Shown: positions 47,601 through 55,348 of the stretch, in pieces
Layout: the number at the start of each line of letters is the position of its first letter
How positions within the stretch are numbered: position 1 is the stretch's first letter
Source of the DNA: Palsa-504 sp963800415
GTDB taxonomy: Bacteria > Actinomycetota > Actinomycetes > Streptosporangiales > Streptosporangiaceae
Direction: 5' to 3'
NCBI GenBank assembly: GCA_963800415.1
Contig: CAWDBS010000061.1
Location: forward strand, 124,001 to 188,000
DNA length: 64,000 bases
Program-made: the position numbers and the translations under genes
The notes under the pieces: model-generated
Database searches by the model: none
Told to the model about the DNA's origin: nothing
What the model saw: only the letters and a program-made list of their open reading frames with translations

Positions 47601-48127
47601 CGCGGCCGCCGGCCAGTCAGGCGCGCCGGGGCACGGCCTTCCACCAGTGGCTGGAGCAGCGCTACGGCCAGCAGCTGCTCATCGACGACAACGCGCTGTT
47701 CGGGCCGCAGGACGACGACGCGCCCGGAGAAGGCGACCTGGCCGCGCTCCGGTCCCGGTTCGAGCACGGTAAGTGGGCGGACCGGTGGCCCCAGGCGGTC
47801 GAGGTCCCGTTCGAGACCCTCATCGGTGACCGGCTGGTCCGCGGCCGGATCGACGCGGTGTTCGGCGACGCACCCGGGGGCGGTTACGACGTGGTCGACT
47901 GGAAGACCGGCCAGCCGCCCAGGTCCGAAGCCGAACGGCATGCGGTGTCTGTCCAGCTCGCCGCCTACCGGCTCGCCTGGGCCGCCCTGGCGGGCGTCGC
48001 GGTCAGCCAAGTCCGGGCGGCGTTCTACTACGTCGCCCACGACCAGACCGTCCGTCCCGCCGACCTGCTCGACGAGGCCGGGCTGGCCGCCCTGATCGAG
48101 CAGGTGCCCGCGGAAGCCCCAGCGTAA
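44678..48127 (+). CDS. adnA: AdnA-type helicase-nuclease subunit
   Basis: 1149 residues. Its GTG overlaps the adnB stop (GTGA). Helicase motifs: 'LAVIAGAGSGKSETM' (residues 38-52), 'LTFTRKAAAEFADRVRSRL', 'VVLLDEYQDTSHAQL', 'AVGDPCQSIYGWRGASAGNLRRF', 'LLTVHAAKGLQWPAVFVPG' and 'RLMYVAATRA'. The C-terminal nuclease has 'YDVVDWKTGQPPRSEAE'. Unlike AdnB it shows no Fe-S Cys set. The linker near residues 555-590 is made of 15-base repeats whose length varies by one base, so the frame slips from PPGQD to RARTP and back. It forms the heterodimeric AdnAB end-resection motor with the upstream gene. Confidence 0.92.
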   Translation: MTRPGPAPIGPAQLARLLRLPEPTPEQAAVISAPLGPLAVIAGAGSGKSETMAARLVWLVANGMVRPDRVLGLTFTRKAAAEFADRVRSRLERLRRAGLGATKPPSAAEAAGSEDPFGGDPVIGTYHAYAGRLVSDNALREGLEPSMRLITPALSWQLAAQIVAAYDGPMDEIIWTPQTVTAAVLELAGDLSEHLRDTADVTAVGLWLTAEHDALPGRIPVAVRKIISTQRAREQLLPLVGRYAAAKAAREVLDHGDQVALAARIASRHPEVGAAERARYQVVLLDEYQDTSHAQLVLLRALFGGGHPVTAVGDPCQSIYGWRGASAGNLRRFTADFPVVARVRPFGASAPSGPAPVLQLSTSFRNSAQVLDAAAAIQEELRYEAPDVPRLTSAPDRSARGTVACALLETILDEAEWVAAQAAVLLAGEPGCAPDGQPWPQPPSPERRATGVRPSDIAVLCRKRSQFVPLRHALEARGIPVEVVGLGGLLAVPEVQDVVATLRVLHDAGASDALARLLTGPRWRIGPRDLVALGRRARALARGEGDGRAPTAEPPGPPGQDPPGQDPPGQDPRARTPRARTPPGQDASDALAEAITDLTAETGSLVEALDDLGEPGGYSRAGYARMHALAGELRRLRAHIGRPLADLTAEAERVLGLDIEVAARPGVDPVAARADLDAFTDVADAFTGEGSEPTLGAFLAYLTAAQQEEFGLETGRVGESDSVKLLTVHAAKGLQWPAVFVPGLAVGERSQVFPARPRVSTRWTDNPRLIPFGLRGDAGDLPELLGLDAASLEAFGEACAARDLSEERRLMYVAATRAAFWLGCSGYWWGEGGSSRLGPSPFLEEVRRSGVAQVSAWAPAPEPDAENPLLAEVDAADWPATPAGRHYQAVREAASLVEGVLAGRTSPPEPPLSQPDRDLVAAWDRDAGLLLAERAQRRGDGATQVVLPARLSVSSLVSLARDPAELARQVRRPMPRPPASQARRGTAFHQWLEQRYGQQLLIDDNALFGPQDDDAPGEGDLAALRSRFEHGKWADRWPQAVEVPFETLIGDRLVRGRIDAVFGDAPGGGYDVVDWKTGQPPRSEAERHAVSVQLAAYRLAWAALAGVAVSQVRAAFYYVAHDQTVRPADLLDEAGLAALIEQVPAEAPA
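46346..46436. repeat. 15-base repeats with compensated slippage in adnA
   Basis: Units of CCGGGCCAGGACCCC. Some copies are 14 or 16 bases long, giving PPGQD, then RARTP, then PPGQD again without breaking the gene. Confidence 0.8.
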
Positions 48128-48145
48128 CTAGATCCCAGCGTAAAT

Positions 48146-48721
48146 CTAGGTGTGCTCGGAGACGAGCACCGCCTGGGTCCCTGGCTCCAGCGCCTCGAAT
48201 ACGTGCGGCACGTCGCCCGGGTAGCGGATGTAGTCGCCCGGCCGCAGCTCCGTCGGCTCGCCGGCCACCCCGACCAGGGCGCGGCCGGCCCCGATCACCA
48301 CGTGCTCCACCACGCCGGGCATGTGCGGCTCGGACGCGCGCGCGTGCCCGGGCTCGGCCACGATCCGGTACACGTCGCGCCGCGCGCCCGGCGGGCAGGC
48401 GGCGAGCAGGGTGGCCTGGTAGTCGGCTTCGGCCGCGGCGACCGTGGGGCCCTCGTCGGCGCGGATCAGCAGGATGGGCGGGCGCGGCGGGTCGAGCAGC
48501 CGGGAGAACGGGGCGTCCAGCGCGACGCAGATGGCCCACAGCGTCTCCAGGCTGGGATTGCCGGTGCCCGACTCCAGCTGGGACAGCGTCGACTTGGCGA
48601 TGCCGGCCCGCCGGGCGACCTCGGTGAGCGACAGCCCGGACTGGCGGCGCTCCCGGCGCAGCGAGGCCGCGATGACCTCGAGCGGCGCCTTCGCCGACGT
48701 GGGAGGCTCGATGTTCGTCAT
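48146..48721 (-). CDS. XRE-cupin transcriptional regulator, probable regulator of azlCD
   Basis: 191 residues. The helix-turn-helix of the XRE family covers residues 13-70 ('LRRERRQSGLSLTEVARRAGIAKSTLSQLESGTGNPSLETL') and a cupin domain ends the protein ('HMPGVVEHVVIGAGRALVGV', 'LRPGDYIRYPGDVPHVFEAL'). Such proteins sense small ligands through the cupin. The gene is transcribed away from azlC with a palindrome between them, so it most likely controls itself and azlCD. Confidence 0.9.
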   Translation of the reverse strand: MTNIEPPTSAKAPLEVIAASLRRERRQSGLSLTEVARRAGIAKSTLSQLESGTGNPSLETLWAICVALDAPFSRLLDPPRPPILLIRADEGPTVAAAEADYQATLLAACPPGARRDVYRIVAEPGHARASEPHMPGVVEHVVIGAGRALVGVAGEPTELRPGDYIRYPGDVPHVFEALEPGTQAVLVSEHT

Positions 48722-48732
48722 ATAAGTTCATC

Positions 48733-48750
48733 CGTTCGTTTTGACGAACG
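48733..48750. promoter_or_regulatory. Operator-like palindrome between the XRE-cupin gene and azlC
   Basis: CGTTCGT, four bases, ACGAACG: a perfect 7-base inverted repeat 12 bases from the regulator start. Another TTCGT half-site lies within its first codons. Confidence 0.75.
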
Positions 48751-48776
48751 ACGGGTTGGTGTCCAGAATAGGCTCC

Positions 48777-49517
48777 ATGAGTTCGATAGGGAGAACTCTA
48801 AAGCGCGGCGTGCTGACTGATGCTGTGCTGGTTGACGTGGGGCTGACCTGCCTGGCTGTTTTCTTCATCGGCCTGTCCTACGGGGCCATCGCGGTCGCCT
48901 CCGGGTTCCCGCTCTGGGTGCCCGCCGCGCAGAGCGTCCTCGTGCTGGCCGGCGCGTCGGAGTTCCTGTTCGTCGGGATCGTCGCGGCGGGTGGCAGCCC
49001 CATCGCCGCGGCGCTGGCCGGCCTGCTGGTGAACGCCCGTCACCTGCCGTACGGCCTGGCCCTGCCCGCCGTGACCGGCCAGGGCTGGCGGCGGCTGATC
49101 GGCACGCACGTGATGAACGACGAGAGCGTGGTCTTCGCACTGGCCCAGCAGGATCTCCCGCGCAAGCGGGCCGCCTACTGGGCCTGCGGCCTCGGCGTGC
49201 TGGTCTGCTGGCCGGGCGGCGCGGTCCTCGGCGCGCTGATCGGCTCCGCGGTGCACGACACGAATGCGTTCGGCCTGGACGCGATGTTCCCGGCGGTGAT
49301 CCTGGCGCTGATCGTCAAGGACCTGCGGGACCGGATGACCCTGCGGGCCGCGCTGACCGGGGCGGCCATCGCGCTGGCCACCACCCCCTTCCTGCCCGCC
49401 GGGCTGCCCGTGCTGCTGGCCCTGGCGGCGGTGCTCCTGCTGGTCCGGGAGCGACCAGCCGAGGCGCCCCCGCAGGCCGGCCGGAAATCCGGTGAGCACC
49501 CGGTGCAGGCCCGGTGA
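48777..49517 (+). CDS. azlC: AzlC family branched-chain amino acid exporter subunit
   Basis: 246 residues with several membrane helices. AzlC features: 'VFFIGLSYGAIAVASGFPLWVPAAQSVLVLAGASEF', 'LLVNARHLPYGLALP', 'HVMNDESVVFALAQ' and 'LDAMFPAVILALIVKDL'. With AzlD it exports Leu/Ile/Val or analogues. The ATG at 48777 is preferred; GTG 48810 is possible. The end overlaps azlD by four bases. Confidence 0.92.
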   Translation: MSSIGRTLKRGVLTDAVLVDVGLTCLAVFFIGLSYGAIAVASGFPLWVPAAQSVLVLAGASEFLFVGIVAAGGSPIAAALAGLLVNARHLPYGLALPAVTGQGWRRLIGTHVMNDESVVFALAQQDLPRKRAAYWACGLGVLVCWPGGAVLGALIGSAVHDTNAFGLDAMFPAVILALIVKDLRDRMTLRAALTGAAIALATTPFLPAGLPVLLALAAVLLLVRERPAEAPPQAGRKSGEHPVQAR

Positions 49518-49837
49518 AGGACAGCACCCTGGTTGTGGCCGGCATGGCCACCCTGGCCGCCGGGACCTACGCCTTCCGGCTCTCCGGGCAGTTGCTGCGC
49601 GCGCGGATCAGCTTCCCGCCCCGGGCCAGGAAGCTGCTCGAGGCCGCCGCGGTGACAATGCTGGCGGCCCTGGTGGCCACCACCGCGCTGACCCAGGGGC
49701 ATGGCTTCTCCGGCGTCGCCCGCCCGGCCGGGGTGCTGCTCGCCGGGGTCCTGGCCTGGCGCAAGGCCCCGTTCCTGGTGGTCGTCATCGCCGCCGCGGC
49801 CACCACCGCCCTGCTCCGCCTCCTCGGCGTGCGCTGA
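49514..49837 (+). CDS. azlD: AzlD family branched-chain amino acid exporter subunit
   Basis: 107 residues, three to four membrane helices, with the AzlD pattern 'TYAFRLSGQLLRARISFPPRARKLLEAAAVTMLAALVATTAL' and 'ARPAGVLLAGVLAWRKAPFLVVVIAAAATTALLR'. GTG start overlapping the azlC stop. Small partner of AzlC. Confidence 0.92.
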   Translation: MKDSTLVVAGMATLAAGTYAFRLSGQLLRARISFPPRARKLLEAAAVTMLAALVATTALTQGHGFSGVARPAGVLLAGVLAWRKAPFLVVVIAAAATTALLRLLGVR

Positions 49838-49922
49838 CCCCCGCGGGAGCCCGGCCGCCCTCATCGTGGATCGCTGTGCCCGCTATGACGGGTATTCCGA
49901 TTCGATCGTGCGAGACCTGACT

Positions 49923-50216
49923 TCAGGGCTGGAGGTAGCGCTCCACGGCCTCGACCTTGGCGGTCAGCGCTCCGGTCACGCCCGGCCGGATGTCCGCCTT
50001 GAGCACCAGGCTGACCCGCGGCGCCCGGGCCGCGACGGCGTCCACGGCCCGTTTGACCACCGCCATGGCCTCGTCCCAGTCACCCTCGATGGTGGTGAAC
50101 ATGGCGTCGGTCTGGTTCGGCAGCCCGCTGTCCCGAACCACCCGGACGGCCTCCGCCACCACCTCGCCGACCGCCTCCCCGGTGCCGAGCGGCGTAACGG
50201 AAAACGCGACGAGCAC
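49923..50216 (-). CDS. Thiamine-binding protein (MTH1187 / DUF77 family)
   Basis: 97 residues, full length for this small ferredoxin-like family: 'VAFSVTPLGTGEAVGEVVAEAVRVVRDSGLPNQTDAMFTTIEGDWDEAMAVVKRAVDAV' with the conserved 'TTIEG' and 'RVSLVLKADIRPG'. The fold binds thiamine or related compounds, often in thiamine salvage. The GTG start has a GAGAGGAG site. Confidence 0.92.
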   Translation of the reverse strand: MLVAFSVTPLGTGEAVGEVVAEAVRVVRDSGLPNQTDAMFTTIEGDWDEAMAVVKRAVDAVAARAPRVSLVLKADIRPGVTGALTAKVEAVERYLQP

Positions 50217-50263
50217 GGCGCGCTCCTCTCCCTAGTCAAGCCCATTGACCACACGCTACCGTC

Positions 50264-50749
50264 GTGGTGCGCGGCGTGCCGTGGGTGGTGCTGCTGATCC
50301 TGGTGATCGTCGTCGCCTACAGCTTCCTGCTCGGCCGGACCCGCTCCGGCCGGTACTTCTACGCGATCGGCGGCAACGCCGAGGCGGCCAGGCGGGCCGG
50401 GATCAACCTGAGCCGGATCCGGGTCGCCGCGTTCGTGCTGGCCGGGCTGACCGCGGGCATCATGGGCATCGTCTACGCCTCCTACCTCGGCTCGGTTTCC
50501 ACCAACGTCCCGGGCGGCCAGAACGTCCTGTACGCGGTCGCCGCCGCGGTGATCGGCGGGGTTAGCTTGTTCGGCGGCCGCGGCAAGATGCTGGGCGCGG
50601 TCCTCGGCGGGGTCATCGTCGCCGTCATCTACAACGGCCTTCAGCTTCTCGGCCTGGGCGCCGCCGCCCAGTACATATGGACCGCGGCCGTCCTGCTCGC
50701 CGCCGTCACCGTCGACACGCTGGCCCGCCGCGGCCGGACAAGCACATAA
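50264..50749 (+). pseudogene. Truncated sugar ABC transporter permease (RbsC/XylH type)
   Basis: 161 codons covering only the C-terminal half of a BPD_transp_2 permease: 'SFLLGRTRSGRYFYAIGGNAEAARRAGINLSRIRVAAFVLAGLTAGIMGIVYASYLGS' and 'YAVAAAVIGGVSLFGGRGKMLGAVLGGVIVAVIYNGLQLLGL'. Intact members are about 330-420 residues and sit beside an ATPase and a periplasmic binding protein. Neither is present, and the N-terminal half is missing upstream. Best read as a remnant, though the frame is open. Confidence 0.8.
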
Positions 50750-50827
50750 GATCATCAATCCCGAACGGCCCGGCGTGCATGCCCTGGCCACGGTGGGCAG
50801 ATAACCCCTCGAGATGAAAGCGAGGGA

Positions 50828-51406
50828 ATGCCGATGCGCCTTGCCGTCCTGTCCTCGGAGGAGATGACCCCCGAGCAACTGGACCTGTACCGGGAGATCC
50901 TGGGCGGCCCGCGCGGCCAGGGGCCGCGCGCGGTCGCCCTGTCCAGCGGCGCGGGCGGCCTGGCCGGCCCGTTCAACGCGATGCTCTACGCCCCGTCCGT
51001 CGGCCACTGCCTGCAGGAGCTCGGCGCGGCCATCAGGTTCCGCACCCAGCTCGCGCCCCGGATCCGGGAGATGGCGATCCTGATGGTGGCGCAAGCCTGG
51101 GACAGCGGCTACGAGCGCGCCTCGCACGAGCCGATCGGCCGCGATGCGGGGCTCACCGACGCCGAGATCCAGACGCTCGGGGCAGGCACCGATCCCGGCT
51201 TCGCCGACAAGCAGGAGCAGGTCGCCTACTCGGTGGTACGTGCCCTGACCGGCCCGGACCCAAATACCCCCGACCTGGACGACCAGGAGTACGACACCGC
51301 GGTCGCGGTGCTCGGCGAGCAGGCCCTCGTGGAGCTGTCCGCCCTGGTCGGCTACTACGCGACGCTGGCCCTGCAGCTGCGCATCTTCCGCGTCCCCGCC
51401 CCCTAG
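50828..51406 (+). CDS. Carboxymuconolactone decarboxylase family protein
   Basis: 192 residues with the CMD/AhpD-like helical core: 'FNAMLYAPSVGHCLQELGAAIRFRTQLAPRIREMAILMVAQAWDSGYERASHEPIG'. The conserved Glu and His ('YERASHE') are present, but the CxxC pair of AhpD peroxidases is absent. It is therefore probably a decarboxylase-like or unassigned member. ATG 50828 follows a GAGGG site; ATG 50834 is also possible. Confidence 0.85.
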   Translation: MPMRLAVLSSEEMTPEQLDLYREILGGPRGQGPRAVALSSGAGGLAGPFNAMLYAPSVGHCLQELGAAIRFRTQLAPRIREMAILMVAQAWDSGYERASHEPIGRDAGLTDAEIQTLGAGTDPGFADKQEQVAYSVVRALTGPDPNTPDLDDQEYDTAVAVLGEQALVELSALVGYYATLALQLRIFRVPAP

Positions 51407-51558
51407 CCCGGACACCCACCCGCCGCGAGCCTCCGACGCCCCGGCCTGCCCTGCCTGATCGCGGTAACCGGCGCGTCGCACCCCGGGCGGCAGGCCCAGA
51501 CGGCCGGGCCGGCCGGTGCCGCTACCGACCTGGCTGTTGATGCGGCTAGGATGCCGCG

Positions 51559-52428
51559 GTGGTGTCGGTTTTGTTCGCGCTGCTTACGGCGCTGCTCAAC
51601 GGCCTGGCGTCGGTCTTCCAGCGGATAGCTGCCTCGACCGCGCCGGCCGCTAAGGCGCTGCACCTGTCCCTGTTCGGCTACCTGATCAGGCGCAAGGTAT
51701 GGCTGGCCGGCATCGGGATGGTGGTCCTGGCCGCGGTGTGTCAGGCGACCGCGCTGGCCACCGGCCCGGTCGCGCTGGTGCAGCCCATCTTTATCATCGA
51801 GTTGCCGTTTACCCTGCTGGTGGCGAGCAGGCTGGCCCATCGCAAGCTGCCGCGGAGGACCTGGTGGGCCGTCGGCCTAGTCACGGTGGCTCTCGGGGGA
51901 GGACTCGCCGCCGCCGCGCCGTCCGGCGGCGGGACCAACGCCAGCCCCAGAGTGTGGGTAGCGGCCTTGATCGTGACCGGCATCTTCCAGGCGGTGGTGA
52001 TCACCGTGGGGGTGCGGACCCGGGGCAACGCGCGCGGCGCGGCGTTCGGGCTGGCCGCCGCCTGCGGCTACGCGCTGACCGCGACGCTGCTGAAGAGCGC
52101 GGTGGCGGCCCTGGATCACGGGGTCGGGGCGTTCTTCAGCTCCTGGCAGCTGTACGCGACGGCGGTCGCCGGGGTCGGCGCCCTGTTCCTTCTGCAGAAC
52201 GCCCTGCAGGCCGGCTCGCTGGTCGCCGTCCAGCCACCGCTCACCCTCGGCGACGCGCTGATCAGCGCCTGCTACGGGGTGACCGTCCTCGGCGAGGAGG
52301 TGAACACCGGCGGCTGGCTGCTCGTCATCGAAATCGTCGCCGTGCTCGCCATCGCTGTCGGCTGCATCGAGCTCTCCCGCTCGCTGGCGATGGTGCACGA
52401 GGCCAAGCCCGGCGGAATTACGCCGTGA
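51559..52428 (+). CDS. DMT superfamily transporter
   Basis: 289 residues with about nine or ten membrane helices and the two-repeat EamA layout: 'LLTALLNGLASVFQRIAAS', 'LATGPVALVQPIFIIELPFTLL', then 'GLAAACGYALTATLLKSAV' and 'GSLVAVQPPLTLGDALISACYGVTVLGEEV'. This subgroup is common in actinomycetes. The substrate is unknown. GTG start. Confidence 0.85.
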   Translation: MVSVLFALLTALLNGLASVFQRIAASTAPAAKALHLSLFGYLIRRKVWLAGIGMVVLAAVCQATALATGPVALVQPIFIIELPFTLLVASRLAHRKLPRRTWWAVGLVTVALGGGLAAAAPSGGGTNASPRVWVAALIVTGIFQAVVITVGVRTRGNARGAAFGLAAACGYALTATLLKSAVAALDHGVGAFFSSWQLYATAVAGVGALFLLQNALQAGSLVAVQPPLTLGDALISACYGVTVLGEEVNTGGWLLVIEIVAVLAIAVGCIELSRSLAMVHEAKPGGITP

Positions 52429-52485
52429 ACCCGGCGCTGATCGCGCCCTGGCCGTTCCGTCCTGGCCGTTCTCGCCCTGGCCGTG

Positions 52486-53242
52486 CTAGCGGATGTAGAC
52501 CGGCTCGCCCGGGACGTGCACCAGCTTGTGGAAGAAGGCGGCGATGTCCATCGGGATCCGTACGCAGCCGTGCGAGACCGGCGCCAGCGGCACGTCGGTG
52601 TCGCCGTGGATCGCGAACGCGGTGCCGATGAAGAACACCGGGTTGTACATCTCGCCCAGCGGGACCTGGACCCAGCCGGCCATGAACACGACCGTCTTGT
52701 AGTTGCCGGTCGGGGTGACCGCGTAACCGCAGCCGCCACCAGGGGAGCAGTAGTAGTAATGGCCCCCGGTCGAGACGTGGCTGATCAGCTCGACCCGGTT
52801 GTTGTGGTAGAGGACCAGGACCTCGCGTGACAGGCTGATCTCGACCCGGTTGGCGCCGCCGTGCCGGACGAGCACCCGGGGCGCCCGCGGGTGGGCCAGC
52901 GCCCGCTTCATCGCGGAGGTCACGTAATTGTGCGCCGGCAGCCCCTGCACCTCCTCGAACGCCCACACGGCCTCGAGGGTGTTGGCGCCGAACTGCCCGT
53001 CGATCGAGCCCGGGTAATACTTCAGCGCGGCCAGCCGCCGCTGCAGCGCCTTGACCGCCGCACCGCTCATGCCCGGCTGCAGGGCACGGCCCGCCGCGGC
53101 GGGCGCTGTCCGGGCCGTGTCCGCCGACCGGGCCGCGTGTGCCGTTCCGGCCGCGGGCGCCGCTCGGCGAGGCCCAGGCCGCGGTGGGCGCGGCCGCCGC
53201 GATGATCGGGACGAGCAGCAAAGGCATCCACAGGCGTCGCAT
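52486..53242 (-). CDS. Secreted L,D-transpeptidase with peptidoglycan-binding domain, apparent frameshift
   Basis: About 251 residues. The ATG at 53242 (GGAGG site 7 bases upstream) starts a signal peptide 'MRRLWMPLLLVPIIAAAAPTAAWA'. Near 53165-53175 the frame changes by one base in a GC-rich stretch, and the next frame carries the peptidoglycan-binding domain ('GMSGAAVKALQRRLAALKYYPGSIDGQFGANTLEAVWAF'). The YkuD domain then follows: 'GNYKTVVFMAGW', 'AIHGDTDVPLAPVSHGCVRIPMDIA' with the catalytic Cys. It cross-links cell-wall peptides (3-3 links). Confidence 0.88.
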
Positions 53243-53412
53243 CCCTGACCTCCGCACGCGTTCCGGGGCATGATTTGCCGCCCCGCTAAGCGCTTAATAC
53301 CCCAACATTAGGTCTGGGTATCAGTTTCCCCCAGGACCGACATATCTCAATCCGGTAGCAGCCGAGTCTCGTGATGGTGAGCGGGTGTGAAGATACCGCC
53401 GTGGATTTGGCC

Positions 53413-53541
53413 TCAGGATGCGGTGATGACGGCCCTTGGGCAGCGGAGATCGCCTAGGGCGGGGGTGCTGTCGATGACCTGGACGGCTTCGGCGTAGAAC
53501 TCGCCCGCCAGCCGCAGCCCGGGCACGAACCGGTCAGCCAC
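53413..53541 (-). pseudogene. Decayed fragment resembling the start of a DUF4037 protein
   Basis: A 42-codon frame reading 'VADRFVPGLRLAGEFYAEAV' and ending shortly after. The pattern F-PG-L-L---FY-EAV recalls the N-terminus of DUF4037 nucleotidyltransferase-like proteins. A GGAGG lies upstream. The rest of the gene is absent. Confidence 0.3.
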
Positions 53542-53729
53542 CCTGCCGATGAAGCCTCCTTCTGGCTATCAAGTACCTGATTTACCCCTGGATTCTGGGT
53601 TGCCCCGGCCCTTAGGTGGTAGGCGCAAACGATGCCGAACCGCCCGGCCGAACCGCCCGCGAGCGAGCCGCGCTGCAGCGAGCCAGTCGCCCTGCACTCA
53701 CGAGCAAGCCGCCTGCGCCGCTTTGTATG

Positions 53730-53770
53730 TCAAGCATGGCGCTTGACATCTCAACCATGCTTGGTAAACT
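53730..53770 (+). promoter_or_regulatory. Promoter and operator of the first phasin-like gene
   Basis: TTGACA (53743-53748), 16 bases, TAAACT (53765-53770). A palindrome TCAAGC, five bases, GCTTGA (53730-53746) overlaps the -35 box, and GCTTGGTA abuts the -10 box. The same GCTTGG words form the palindrome at the second promoter. Confidence 0.82.
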
Positions 53771-53804
53771 TAGCAAAAGAGACATGTATGAGGAGGCAAA
53801 AACC

Positions 53805-54649
53805 ATGGCTAGCACCCCCACGCGGGACCTCCAAGAGGAGATCATGACCGCGACGCGGAAGAGTCAGGAGACCGTGCTTCGCGCGATAAAGACCTGGGTC
53901 AACACGGTCCGAACCGTCACCCCGAAGCTGCCGTCGGTCAGCACGCCGCTCGCGGACCGGTTCCCCAGGCTGCCGTCGGTCACCGTGCCGTTTGCCGGCA
54001 AATGCCCAAGCCGGAGGACGTCGTGGCCAGCGGCTATGACTTCGCCGAGCATCTGCTCGCCCTCCAGCGGAAGTTCGCCGAGGACCTGCTTGAGGCCACG
54101 GTGCCGCTGATTCCGGGCAACACCAAGCGTGCCTGGGAAGGCCAGGCCAGCAACGACGCCGCCGCGGCGGCCAAGAAGGCGGCGGCGGCCCAGGAGGCCG
54201 CGCTGGCCGAGACCGCCAGGGCGGCAGTGAAGGCAGCCGCCGAGTCCGCCAGGGCGGCCGACAAGGCAGCCGCCGAGACCGCCAGGGCGGCCAGCACGGC
54301 TGTTGCCGAGACCGCCAGGGCGGCCAGCACGGCTGTGGCCGAAACCGCCAGGGCGGCCAGCGCGGCTGTGGCAGAAACCACGCCGAAGCCCGCCGTCGTG
54401 AACAGCAAGCCGAAGGCCCCGGCGACAACCGCCCGCAAGGCCCCGGCCGCGGCCGCCAAGGCCGCACCGAAGCCCGCGGCCGCAAAGAGCGCGTCCAAGC
54501 CCGCGGCGCCCAAGAGCGCGCCGAAGCCGGCCACCCCCCGGCGCGCGCCGAAGAGCACGGCACCGGCACCGGCACCGGCTCAGCGGCCAGCTGAGGCGCC
54601 AGCCGCATCGGCCACCCGGCCGCGAGATAAACCAGGCACGGCTGCTTGA
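53805..54649 (+). CDS. HBHA/phasin-like protein with histone-like tail, frameshifted
   Basis: About 281 residues when joined. The N-terminal 65 codons ('MASTPTRDLQEEIMTATRKSQETVLRAIKTWVNTV') match the two short paralogues downstream. At 53999 the sequence GGCAAATGCCC replaces GGCAAGCTGCCC of the paralogue. The rest, from 'PKPEDVVASGYDFAEHLLALQRKFAEDLLEATVPLIPG', runs in another frame that has its own ATG at 54002. The tail is Ala/Lys/Pro-rich with 'AAAETARAAS' heptad-like repeats and 'KAPAAAAKAAPKPAAAK', like DNA-binding tails of HBHA or PhaF. The shift is not in a homopolymer, so it may be real. Confidence 0.75.
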
Positions 54650-54674
54650 CATACCAAGCACAGCTTGGTATAGT
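54646..54674 (+). promoter_or_regulatory. Promoter with central palindrome for the second phasin-like gene
   Basis: TTGACA (54646-54651), 17 bases, TATAGT (54669-54674), an ideal vegetative promoter. The spacer is filled by a perfect palindrome TACCAAGC-ACA-GCTTGGTA (54652-54670), ideally placed for repression. Confidence 0.92.
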
Positions 54675-54703
54675 TAGCAGTAGAAGCTAAACAGGAGGAA
54701 AAA

Positions 54704-55000
54704 ATGACCACCACCAGCACCCCCACCCAGGAACTGCAAGACCAGTTCCTTGCCATCGTCCGCAAGAGCCAGGAGATGGCCCTCGAAGCGATCAAGTCGA
54801 TGGTCGACACCGTTCAGACGGTTACCCCCAAGATCCCCTCGGTGGACGTGCCGTTCGCCGAGAAGCTGCCCAAGCCGCAGGACGTCGTGGCCAGCGGTTA
54901 CGACTTCGCCGAGAAGCTGCTGAGCAGCCAGCGGAAGTTCGCCAACAACATCGTCAAGGCGACTGCCCCGCTGCTGCCCGGGAACGGCGCGAGCAAGTAA
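54704..55000 (+). CDS. HBHA/phasin-like small protein (paralogue 2)
   Basis: 98 residues, 'MTTTSTPTQELQDQFLAIVRKSQEMALEAIKSMVDTV' followed by 'KIPSVDVPFAEKLPKPQDVV' and the helix 'GYDFAEKLLSSQRKFANNIVKATAPLLPG'. It is predicted as two amphipathic helices around a Pro hinge, as in HBHA and MLDS lipid-droplet proteins. It lacks the basic tail. Strong AGGAGG site. It has its own promoter with operator. Confidence 0.82.
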   Translation: MTTTSTPTQELQDQFLAIVRKSQEMALEAIKSMVDTVQTVTPKIPSVDVPFAEKLPKPQDVVASGYDFAEKLLSSQRKFANNIVKATAPLLPGNGASK

Positions 55001-55045
55001 GACGCTAAGGCCGGTAGGCCACGTAGCGAAGAGGAGGTAACGAAA

Positions 55046-55348
55046 ATGGCTAACACCCCCACGCAGGACCTGCAGAACGAGCTGCTGAACACGGTCCGCA
55101 AGAGCCAGGAGACCGTCATCGACGCCATCAAGACCTGGGTCGAGACCGTCCAGTCCATCACTCCCAAGGTCCCCGCCGTCGAGCTGCCGTACGCCGGCAA
55201 GCTGCCCAAGCCCGAAGAGGTCGTGGCAAGCGCCTACGACTTCGCCGAGCAGCTGCTCGCCAGCCAGCGCAAGTTCGCTGAAGAGGTACTCAAGGCGACC
55301 GCTTCGCTGGTGCCGAGCACCGAGGACACGACGTCCGGCCACAAGTAA
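55046..55348 (+). CDS. HBHA/phasin-like small protein (paralogue 3)
   Basis: 100 residues, 'MANTPTQDLQNELLNTVRKSQETVIDAIKTWVETV', 'KVPAVELPYAGKLPKPEEVV', 'AYDFAEQLLASQRKFAEEVLKATASLVPS'. Very close to the two preceding genes, so the three arose by tandem duplication. GAGGAGG ribosome site. 45 bases after paralogue 2 and probably in the same transcript. Confidence 0.82.
   Translation: MANTPTQDLQNELLNTVRKSQETVIDAIKTWVETVQSITPKVPAVELPYAGKLPKPEEVVASAYDFAEQLLASQRKFAEEVLKATASLVPSTEDTTSGHK

Larger units (their letters stand above)
53243..53804. other. Gene-poor stretch between the transpeptidase and phasin-like genes
   Basis: 562 bases without an intact gene. It holds a TAAGCGCTTA palindrome near 53285, a decayed coding fragment on the minus strand (53413-53541) and, at its right end, the promoter of the first phasin-like gene. 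The GC content is visibly lower than in the genes around it. Confidence 0.7.

Noticed and set aside
53369..53390. Fourth BCAA operator (GTCTCGTGATGGTGAGCG)
   Set aside because: Both arms have mismatches, and there is no amino-acid gene or promoter beside it.
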